Below, in pieces: positions 1-5,147 of a stretch of DNA of 5,882 nucleotides. Location of the stretch: positions 1 through 5,882 of the forward strand of contig JAEXNZ010000070.1 of assembly GCA_023439425.1 (NCBI GenBank), written 5' to 3'. The position numbers and the translations under genes are program-made. The notes below the pieces were generated by a model. It did no database searches and was not told the origin of the DNA. It worked only from the letters and a program-made list of their open reading frames with translations. Source of the DNA: Pseudomonadota bacterium (GTDB lineage Bacteria > Pseudomonadota > Gammaproteobacteria > Xanthomonadales > Xanthomonadaceae). Position 1 is the first letter of the stretch, and each line of letters begins with the position of its first letter.

Positions 1-20
1 CGGTTCACTGCCGTGGTCAT
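1..20 (-). CDS. Start of next gene in efflux operon, probably RND permease (partial)
   Basis: Reading leftwards from an ATG at 20-18, six codons are visible (M-T-T-A-V-N) before the window ends. The ATG lies 12 bases after the TGA of the adaptor gene and on the same strand, which is the usual place for the inner-membrane RND pump gene in a tripartite efflux operon. The product is inferred only from that context, because too little protein is present to recognise. There is no good Shine-Dalgarno between the two genes, so translation may be coupled to the adaptor. A GTG four codons further on is an alternative start, and the true start may lie outside the window. Confidence 0.45.
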
Positions 21-32
21 GCCCGGGCGAAC

Positions 33-1178
33 TCATTGACGGTTCTCCGCCTTCTTCGGTGCGGCCTTGGCCACGGTGGCGGCCGGCTTCTCGCCGATCA
101 CCTGCACCGCGGTGCCGTCGCGCAGCGCCACCTTGCCGGCGGTGACGACCTTGTCGCCGACCGCCAGACCTTCGCGGATTTCCACCCACGGGCCTTCGGC
201 GTAGCCGACCTTCACCGGTACGCGTGCGACCTTGCCATCGCGCACCCGGAACACGGCCGGGTCGCCATCGTCGAGCAGGGCCAGGCGCGGCACCACCAGC
301 GCGTCGGCACGCTGGTCGTAGTCGATGCGGATGCGGCCGAACATGCCCGGCTGCAGGCCGGCGGCGTCTTCGCCGAAGCCGCTGACCACGCGGAAGGTGC
401 CGCTGCCGGCGTCCACCACAGGTGCGATGCGGTCCACGGTGCCGGGGAACGATTTGCCCGGCAGCGCGTCGGCGACCAGGGTCACCGGCTGGCCGGGGCG
501 CAGCGTGGCCAGTTCGCGCTCGGGCACGTTGAGCGTGGCTTCCAGGCGCGAGTTGTCGACGATGCGGAAGATCGGCGTGTTGATCTGCACGAAGTTGCCG
601 GTCTTGATCGAGCGCGAGGCGATCACTCCGGAGATCGGGGCCACCACCGTGGTGTAGGACAGCTCCAGCGTGGCCAGGCGGTATTGCGCGCGGACGTTCT
701 CCAGGTCAAAGCGCAGCTGGTCGACATCGGCGGCACTGACCATCTGCTGGCCAACCAGTTTCTGGGCGCGCTGGTAGTTGTTTTCCAGCTTGCGCATCTG
801 CGCTTCGCTCTGGGCAACGGCCAGGCGTGCGCGGTCCGGGTCCAGGCGCACCAGCGGCTGGCCGGCGCTCACCCGCTGGCCTTCCTCGACCAGCACGGCC
901 AGCGCCACGCCGGAAGTCTTGGCGACCACCTGCGACTCAGCGCGCGCTTCCAGCGCGGCGGTGCCGGTGTAGCTGGCCGCGACCGCGCGACGGCTGGCCG
1001 CCACCGCCTCGACCGGCACCGCCTCGGGGGCTTTCTCCGCCTTGGGATCCTTGCCCTCGGCCGCCTGGGCGTCCGCAGGGCCGCCGGCTCCGCAGCCGCT
1101 CAGCAACAAGGTGGTGGTGATCAGCAGCGCGGCGGCACAGGTTCCGGTGCGGCCGGGCAGGAAAGAAAGTCGCGACAT
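33..1178 (-). CDS. RND efflux pump periplasmic adaptor (membrane fusion protein), lipoprotein
   Basis: This 381-residue protein is the periplasmic adaptor that links an inner-membrane RND pump to a TolC-like outer-membrane channel. It starts with a basic N-terminus, a hydrophobic stretch and a lipobox LLSGC, with the acylated Cys at residue 29. An Ala/Lys/Glu-rich linker follows to about residue 55. The two halves of the lipoyl/barrel-sandwich domain are at about 84-113 (EEGQRVSAGQPLVRLD) and 174-205 (VVAPISGVI). Between them lies an alpha-hairpin, about 116-173. Its tip carries R137, L141 and S148, matching the R-x3-L-x6-S motif with which adaptors of the AcrA/MexA type contact TolC. Beta-barrel and membrane-proximal domains follow, then a basic Ala/Lys tail. 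Length is typical of the family. An in-frame ATG 26 codons upstream is rejected because the lipoprotein signal begins at 1178; a weak GGGA lies about 8 bases before that start. The substrate class (drug or other) cannot be told. Confidence 0.93.
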   Translation of the reverse strand: MSRLSFLPGRTGTCAAALLITTTLLLSGCGAGGPADAQAAEGKDPKAEKAPEAVPVEAVAASRRAVAASYTGTAALEARAESQVVAKTSGVALAVLVEEGQRVSAGQPLVRLDPDRARLAVAQSEAQMRKLENNYQRAQKLVGQQMVSAADVDQLRFDLENVRAQYRLATLELSYTTVVAPISGVIASRSIKTGNFVQINTPIFRIVDNSRLEATLNVPERELATLRPGQPVTLVADALPGKSFPGTVDRIAPVVDAGSGTFRVVSGFGEDAAGLQPGMFGRIRIDYDQRADALVVPRLALLDDGDPAVFRVRDGKVARVPVKVGYAEGPWVEIREGLAVGDKVVTAGKVALRDGTAVQVIGEKPAATVAKAAPKKAENRQ

Positions 1179-1257
1179 CGTCGTGTCCCAGAGGAGGTGC
1201 GTGGGCAGGTGTGGTAGCAAAGTAATGCACCACGTCACGACAACACCATATCCCAAA

Positions 1258-1270
1258 GGTCATGGTGACC
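1258..1270. promoter_or_regulatory. Interrupted palindrome GGTCA-N3-TGACC, candidate operator
   Basis: A perfect 5-bp dyad (1258-1262 and 1266-1270) around a 3-base centre lies in the divergent gap, 80 bases upstream of the adaptor start and about 20 bases before the candidate cytochrome promoter region. Position and symmetry suit a dimeric repressor such as a TetR-type efflux regulator, but no regulator gene is adjacent. A 10-bp dyad can occur by chance, so this is a weak call. Confidence 0.25.
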
Positions 1271-1280
1271 AGAGTCAGCC

Positions 1281-1325
1281 TTGAAAGCGCTCCGATTTCA
1301 GCTAGATGAAAACGCAGGCTATACT
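1281..1325 (+). promoter_or_regulatory. Candidate promoter of the cytochrome pair with TGAAA/TTTCA dyads
   Basis: A good -10 hexamer, TATACT (5/6 to consensus), is at 1320-1325. The best -35 at 17-bp spacing is TTCAGC (1297-1302), which is weak and suggests activator dependence or another sigma context. Around it are three alternating arms: TGAAA (1282-1286), TTTCA (1296-1300) and TGAAA (1307-1311). They form two overlapping dyads with 9- and 6-base centres. Transcription would begin near 1332, leaving a leader of about 50 bases before the first cytochrome. A Shine-Dalgarno GGAG at 1373-1376 serves that gene. No comparably good promoter for the divergent adaptor gene was found. Confidence 0.45.
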
Positions 1326-1381
1326 CCGGACAGTTCCGTACCCCACGCCGGAACGACCAGAAACCGTTTATCGGAGACATC

Positions 1382-1780
1382 ATGCGCCCGCAGCCGCTCG
1401 CCGCTTGTCTTGCTCTGGCCGTCCTCCTGCCCTTCGGGGTTGCCGCCCAGGCCGCACCTGCTTCTGCTGTTCCAGCCGTACCCGCTGCCCCGGCTCCGGC
1501 CGCCGCACCGGCCGCCCCTGCCGCTCCCTCCGGGAATTTCGACAACGGGCGCACCCTGGCCTATACCTGCCAGGGGTGCCATGGCATCACCGGCTACAAG
1601 AACGCCTACCCCAGCTACCGGGTGCCCAAGATTGGCGGGCAGTCGGCGCAGTACCTGACCCAGGCGTTGACCGAGTACCGCCAGGGCAAGCGCCGGCATC
1701 CGACGATGCAGGCGCAGTCGATGAGTTTCAGCGAACAGGAGATCGCCGATCTCGCTGTTTACCTGTCCACCGCCAAATAA
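1382..1780 (+). CDS. Soluble periplasmic monohaem cytochrome c (c4-like domain)
   Basis: This 132-residue exported c-type cytochrome carries electrons in the periplasm. A Sec signal peptide covers about 1-25, with likely cleavage after an A-x-A near residues 22-25. A low-complexity Ala/Pro linker (about 25-50) follows, then one haem domain. The haem attachment motif CQGCH is at 63-67 with His67 as proximal ligand, and Met109 (in HPTM) is the likely distal ligand. The segment P-K-I-G-G-Q-x3-YL-x2-AL-x2-YR-x-G-x-R and the C-terminal S-x-QEIADLA-x-YL helix are typical of cytochrome c4-type class I domains. The start is set by GGAG at 1373-1376, five bases before the ATG. The next gene begins 8 bases after the stop and encodes a paralogous domain, so the two form one unit. 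The redox partner (cbb3 or other oxidase, or a nitrogen-oxide reductase) cannot be identified here. Confidence 0.92.
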   Translation: MRPQPLAACLALAVLLPFGVAAQAAPASAVPAVPAAPAPAAAPAAPAAPSGNFDNGRTLAYTCQGCHGITGYKNAYPSYRVPKIGGQSAQYLTQALTEYRQGKRRHPTMQAQSMSFSEQEIADLAVYLSTAK

Positions 1781-1788
1781 GCACGCTC

Positions 1789-2250
1789 ATGACGAAAGCC
1801 ACGCCGTTCAAGCGTCACGCCATCGCTCTGTCCGTTGCCCTGCTGCTGGCTGCCTGTTCGCAGTCGCAGGTTGAAAACAGCACAGATTCCGCCGCCGACC
1901 CTGGCCATGCCAGTGGCGAACACGGCTCCAGCTCATCCGCCGGCCTGCCTGCCGGTCGTATTGCCGCCGGTGAGGCGCGTGCCCAGGTCAAGGGCAAGGC
2001 GACCAACCAGAGCTGCATCGACTGCCACGGGGCCGACGGCAACAACCCGATCGATCCGACCTACCCGAAGCTGGGTGGGCAGTACGGGGATTATCTGGCG
2101 CATGCGTTGCAGGCCTACCGGGCCGGTGATCGCGAGCATGCGCTGATGACGCCGCAGGCTGCTGATCTGAGCGATCAGGATATTGCGGATCTGGCGGCGT
2201 ATTTTGGTTCCAGGCCTAGCCAGTTGCGGGACCTGCACGGGTTGAAATAA
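1789..2250 (+). CDS. Monohaem cytochrome c lipoprotein (c4-like domain)
   Basis: This 153-residue protein is a membrane-anchored periplasmic electron carrier. A basic N-terminus and hydrophobic stretch end in a lipobox LLAAC, so Cys23 is the predicted lipid anchor; Ser follows it. A flexible Ser/Gly/His-rich spacer (about 24-56) leads to one haem domain. The haem motif CIDCH is at 76-80 with His80 as proximal ligand, and Met120 is the likely distal ligand. The stretch GADGNNP, YPKLGGQ-x2-DYL-x-HALQ-x-YR-x-GDR and SDQDIADLAAYF match cytochrome c4-type domains closely. The start at 1789 is chosen because it gives the lipoprotein signal. The reading frame stays open back to 1306, but that upstream part is only the out-of-frame shadow of the first cytochrome. 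The Shine-Dalgarno is weak, so translation is probably coupled to the upstream gene 8 bases away. Confidence 0.92.
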   Translation: MTKATPFKRHAIALSVALLLAACSQSQVENSTDSAADPGHASGEHGSSSSAGLPAGRIAAGEARAQVKGKATNQSCIDCHGADGNNPIDPTYPKLGGQYGDYLAHALQAYRAGDREHALMTPQAADLSDQDIADLAAYFGSRPSQLRDLHGLK

Positions 2251-2260
2251 CCCGTGCTGG
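2232..2260. terminator. Hairpin 1 of convergent terminator pair
   Basis: A perfect 9-bp stem pairs GCACGGGTT (2235-2243) with AACCCGTGC (2249-2257) around a 5-base loop. It extends by two more G-C pairs (2232-2233 with 2259-2260) across one T-T mismatch. The stop codon of the lipoprotein cytochrome (2248-2250) sits at the loop and right arm. No run of T follows on either strand, so intrinsic termination by the standard mechanism is uncertain. The structure may instead stabilise the 3' ends of the mRNAs or pause polymerase. Confidence 0.6.
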
Positions 2261-2288
2261 GAACTGGATACGTCAGGTATCCAGTTCC
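2260..2288. terminator. Hairpin 2 of convergent terminator pair
   Basis: A perfect 12-bp stem pairs GGAACTGGATAC (2260-2271) with GTATCCAGTTCC (2277-2288) around the loop GTCAG. The uup stop codon (2275-2273, minus strand) lies inside the loop, and the last uup codons form one arm. It begins where hairpin 1 ends and, like it, lacks a T-tract. By symmetry it would act on transcripts from either side. Confidence 0.65.
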
Positions 2289-4159
2289 TCCCACCGTGCG
2301 TACGCGGCATCCAGCTCGTTCTGCACGGCGGTCAGCTTCTGCGTGTGCGCAGCCATGTCCGGCGCGCTGCGCTGGTAGAACGAGGGGTCGTTCATGGCGG
2401 CGGTCAGCCCTTCCACGTCCTTTTCCAGCTGCTCGATCTTCGCCGGCAGCTGTTCCAGTTCGCGCTGGTCCTTGAAGCTGAGCTTGCGCTTGGCCGGCGT
2501 TGCCGGCGCGGCGACGGCGGCAGCCGGCACCGGTGCGGCCGGCTTGGCCGCCACCGGCGCAACCGCCTGCGCGGCCCGCTGCGCTGCATAACGCTGCCAG
2601 TCGCTGTAACCGCCCACGTACTCACCCACCACGCCCTCGCCTTCCATCACCATGGTGGAGGTCACCACGTTGTCGAGGAAGTCACGATCGTGGCTGACCA
2701 GCAGCAGGGTGCCGGTGTAATCGGCCAGCAGCTCTTCCAGCAGCTCCAGCGTTTCCACGTCCAGGTCGTTGGTGGGTTCGTCCATCACCAGCAGGTTGGA
2801 CGGCTGTGCGAACAGCTTGGCCAGCAGCAGCCGGTTGCGCTCGCCGCCGCTCAGACGGGTGATCGGCGCACGGGCGCGCTCGGGGGTGAACAGGAAGTCC
2901 TGCAGGTAGGCATGCACATGCTTGCGCTTGCCGTTGAACTCGAGGAAATCGCGGCCTTCAGCCACGTTTTCAATCGCGGTCCAGTCTTCGCGCAGCACCG
3001 CACGGTACTGGTCGAAATAGGCGATCTGCAGGTTGGTGCCGGCCACCACTTCGCCGCTATCCGGGGTGAGGTCGCCCAGCAGCAGCTTGAGCAGCGTGGT
3101 CTTGCCGCTGCCGTTGGGGCCGATCAGGCCAATGCGGTCGCCCCGCAGGATGGTGGTGCTGAAGTCCTTGACCATGCAGCGCTCGCCGAAGGCAAACGAG
3201 ATGTCCTTGACGTCGATCACCTTCTTGCCGGAGTTCTCGGCCTGCGCCGCTTCCATCTTGACGTTGCCGCTCATCTCGCGGCGCTGCGAACGCTCGTTGC
3301 GCATCGCTTTCAGTCGGCGCACGCGGCCTTCGTCGCGGGTGCGCCGGGCCTTGATGCCCTGGCGGATCCACACTTCTTCCTGTGCCAGCAGCTTGTCGAA
3401 GCGGGCGTTCTCCTGCGCCTGCGCGTTGAGCCGTTCTTCGCGGCGGCGCTCGTAATTGGCCCAGTCGCCTGGCCAGCTGGTGACCTGGCCACGGTCGATC
3501 TCGACGATGCGGGTCGCCAGCGCGCGCAGGAAGCGCCGGTCGTGGGTGACGAACACCACGCTGCCGCTCCAGCTCTTCAGGAAGGCTTCGAGCCAGTCGA
3601 TGGCTTCGATGTCCAGGTGGTTGGTCGGTTCGTCCAGCAGCAGCAGGTCGGGCGCGGACACCAGCGCGCGCGCCAGCAGCACGCGGCGCTTCATGCCGCC
3701 TGAAAGCCGACCGAATTCGGCCTCGCCATCCAGTTCCAGCTTGGTCAGGGTTTCTTCGACCCGCTGGTCCAGACCCCAGCCATTGGCCGCGTCGATCTTG
3801 GCCTGCACCGCGCCCAGCGCGTCGCCGTCGAACACCTCGGCGTGGCTGAGGTGATGGAACTCGGCCAGCCACTGGCCCAGTTCACCGAGACCATCGGCCA
3901 CCACATCGAACACGCTGCCGGCGGCACCGTGTGGCACTTCCTGTTCCAGCCGGGTGACCCGCACCCCCTGCTGCACGCGGACTTCGCCGTCATCGGGCTT
4001 GTGGTCGCCGGACAGCAGTTTGAGCAGGGTGGATTTGCCGGCACCGTTGCGACCGATCAGGGCGATGCGTTCGCCCGGCTCGATCGACAATTCGGCTTTT
4101 TCCAGCAACAACGGGCCGCCGACGCTGAAGTCGACGTTCTGCAGAGTAATCAGAGGCAT
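2273..4159 (-). CDS. uup: ABC-F family ATPase Uup
   Basis: This 628-residue protein is close in length to E. coli Uup (about 635). ABC-F proteins have two ATPase domains and no membrane part, and act on the ribosome. Uup is linked to ribosome function and to the stability of repeats and transposons. Domain 1 has Walker A GRNGAGKST (36-44), signature LSGG (152-155), Walker B LLLLDEPTNHLD (172-183) and switch His206. The interdomain linker (about 235-300) is strongly basic, with KARRTRDEGRVRRLK at 270-284, as in Uup; in this family it reaches the P-site tRNA. Domain 2 has Walker A GPNGSGKTT (347-355), signature LSGG (436-439) and Walker B LLVMDEPTNDLD (456-467). An Ala/Pro linker (about 525-555) leads to a C-terminal coiled coil (about 560-628), the Uup DNA-binding type domain that separates it from EttA. 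All catalytic motifs look intact. Its last codons lie in a convergent hairpin. Confidence 0.95.
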   Translation of the reverse strand: MPLITLQNVDFSVGGPLLLEKAELSIEPGERIALIGRNGAGKSTLLKLLSGDHKPDDGEVRVQQGVRVTRLEQEVPHGAAGSVFDVVADGLGELGQWLAEFHHLSHAEVFDGDALGAVQAKIDAANGWGLDQRVEETLTKLELDGEAEFGRLSGGMKRRVLLARALVSAPDLLLLDEPTNHLDIEAIDWLEAFLKSWSGSVVFVTHDRRFLRALATRIVEIDRGQVTSWPGDWANYERRREERLNAQAQENARFDKLLAQEEVWIRQGIKARRTRDEGRVRRLKAMRNERSQRREMSGNVKMEAAQAENSGKKVIDVKDISFAFGERCMVKDFSTTILRGDRIGLIGPNGSGKTTLLKLLLGDLTPDSGEVVAGTNLQIAYFDQYRAVLREDWTAIENVAEGRDFLEFNGKRKHVHAYLQDFLFTPERARAPITRLSGGERNRLLLAKLFAQPSNLLVMDEPTNDLDVETLELLEELLADYTGTLLLVSHDRDFLDNVVTSTMVMEGEGVVGEYVGGYSDWQRYAAQRAAQAVAPVAAKPAAPVPAAAVAAPATPAKRKLSFKDQRELEQLPAKIEQLEKDVEGLTAAMNDPSFYQRSAPDMAAHTQKLTAVQNELDAAYARWEELDT

Positions 4160-4171
4160 CCCGCCATTGTA
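4160..4171 (-). promoter_or_regulatory. Candidate uup -10 element abutting the start codon
   Basis: On the minus strand TACAAT (4171-4166, 5/6 to consensus) is followed by six bases (GGCGGG) and then the uup ATG at 4159. Usual spacing would start transcription at or next to the A of the ATG, giving a leaderless or nearly leaderless mRNA. The best -35 at 18-bp spacing (GCGACG, 4195-4190) matches only 3/6 and overlaps the end of the regulator gene. The GGCGGG is purine-rich but touches the ATG, too close to act as a normal Shine-Dalgarno. Confidence 0.4.
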
Positions 4172-4195
4172 AGCGCGAGCACCCGCTGCCGTCGC

Positions 4196-5044
4196 CTAGC
4201 GCAGCAGGGTGTCCAGCGCAGCCGGCAACGGGCGGTGCGGATGCTGCACCTGCCAGAGCTGCCGCGACAGGGGCGGCAGCCCGGTCTGTACCACCTGCAA
4301 CCTGCCCAAAGCCAGCAGGTCGGCCACTGCGTGCCGCGACAGGCAGGCCAGACCCAGACCTGCGGCCGATGCCTGCTTGATCGCCTCGGTGCTGCCCAGC
4401 TGCATGCTGTCGGCGAAGTGATGCAGGTGCGGCAGCAGCCCCTGCTCCACCGCCTCGCGCGTCCCGGAGCCGGGTTCGCGCAGCAACCAACGGGCACCGC
4501 GCAGTGCTTCCGTCGTCATCCGTGCCGGCGCTGAAGCGGCCGCCACGATCACCAGGTCGTCGCGTTGCCAGGGCAGCACCTGCAGCCCGCTGGCATGGCA
4601 CGGACCTTCAATCAGGCCGACATCCACCTCCAGCCGCTGCACCTGCTCGACCACCTCAGCACTGTTGCCGATACGCAGGTCCACCCGGGTCTGCGGCTGC
4701 AGCGCCTGCAACGCGGCCACCCGCGTGGGCAGCAGGTAGTTGCCGATGGTAGTGCTGGCGGCGATGCGCAACTTCAACGGGCGGGCTTCAGCGCTCTGTT
4801 CCAGCGTGGACGCCGCCAGCAGCAGGGCACGCGCCGGATCCAGCAGGGCCCGCCCGTGCGCGTTGAGCAGCAGGCGGCGGCCGACCCGGTCAAACAGCCG
4901 GTCAGGGAGCTGGTGTTCCAGCTCGTTCAGAGCCGCGCTCACTGCCGACTGGGACAGCCCGAGCACCTCCCCGGCCGCGGTGGTGGTGCCGGCATCGGCG
5001 ACGGCCACCACCACCTGCCATTGCCGCAATGTCAGACGCAACAT
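4196..5044 (-). CDS. LysR-type transcriptional regulator, CysL/YeiE-like
   Basis: This 282-residue protein is a DNA-binding activator or repressor, slightly short for the family (about 290-310). The N-terminal winged helix-turn-helix (about 4-62) includes AAGEVLGLSQSAVSAALNEL and LFDRVGRRLLLN, typical of LysR proteins. A linker helix (about 63-88) and an inducer-binding domain (about 91-282) follow. The latter opens with S-T-T-I-G-N-Y at 97-103, characteristic of CysL/YeiE-like and related LysR regulators. The start has AAGG seven bases upstream. It is divergent from the YeiH-family transporter gene, with a 103-bp AT-rich gap between them, which points to control of that gene and of itself. 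The match to the enterobacterial yeiE-yeiH arrangement suggests a sulfur-oxyanion signal, but the ligand is inference. The uup gene follows 37 bases downstream on the same strand, so read-through is possible. Confidence 0.92.
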   Translation of the reverse strand: MLRLTLRQWQVVVAVADAGTTTAAGEVLGLSQSAVSAALNELEHQLPDRLFDRVGRRLLLNAHGRALLDPARALLLAASTLEQSAEARPLKLRIAASTTIGNYLLPTRVAALQALQPQTRVDLRIGNSAEVVEQVQRLEVDVGLIEGPCHASGLQVLPWQRDDLVIVAAASAPARMTTEALRGARWLLREPGSGTREAVEQGLLPHLHHFADSMQLGSTEAIKQASAAGLGLACLSRHAVADLLALGRLQVVQTGLPPLSRQLWQVQHPHRPLPAALDTLLR

Positions 5045-5056
5045 GCTTCAACCTTA

Positions 5057-5107
5057 TTTTCAGGTAATTCATAACGATATTAGTCGTTTTACAGGTAATG
5101 AGCACGA
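5057..5107. promoter_or_regulatory. Divergent operator/promoter region with direct repeats and a dyad
   Basis: The gap between the LysR gene and the transporter gene is strikingly AT-rich against GC-rich flanks. CAGGTAAT occurs twice in direct orientation (5061-5068 and 5092-5099), 31 bases apart, close to three helical turns. Both copies have TTTT just before them and ACGA shortly after. Between them is a dyad, AACGA (5073-5077) and TCGTT (5084-5088), around a 6-base centre. This is a reasonable binding site for the adjacent LysR regulator, whose sites are typically dyads near a T-N11-A core in the shared divergent promoter. I could not assign -35/-10 elements with confidence on either strand. 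Confidence 0.55.
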
Positions 5108-5147
5108 GCGCAGTCTGGACCGGTCTTCCGCTGACCGAGTGTGCCCT

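Noticed and set aside
36..1217. Long plus-strand open frame (393 codons) opposite the efflux adaptor
   Set aside because: It is the antisense shadow of a clear adaptor gene. The translation is rich in His/Arg/Gln/Gly with no domain, a typical artefact of GC-rich DNA.
1179..1256. 26-residue N-terminal extension of the efflux adaptor
   Set aside because: It would bury the lipoprotein signal peptide that starts at 1178 and would fill the intergenic region.
937..1554. Minus-strand 205-codon frame spanning the divergent gap
   Set aside because: It overlaps both real genes in other frames, spans the regulatory gap and has low-complexity Ala/Gly/Arg composition.
1306..2250. Single 314-codon frame that would fuse an N-terminal extension to the lipoprotein cytochrome
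   Set aside because: The first 161 codons overlap the first cytochrome out of frame and are Arg/Pro-rich noise. The internal ATG at 1789 gives a proper lipoprotein signal.
2232..2288. Hairpins considered as a dispersed REP-like (SMAG-type) element of Stenotrophomonas
   Set aside because: No GTAG-type head is seen, and the stems are built from the coding ends of the flanking genes, which suits a local terminator better than a mobile repeat.
2345..3703. 452-codon plus-strand frame opposite uup
   Set aside because: It is the antisense shadow of uup, which has all ABC motifs intact on the other strand; the translation is His/Gln/Val/Ala-rich with no recognisable domain.
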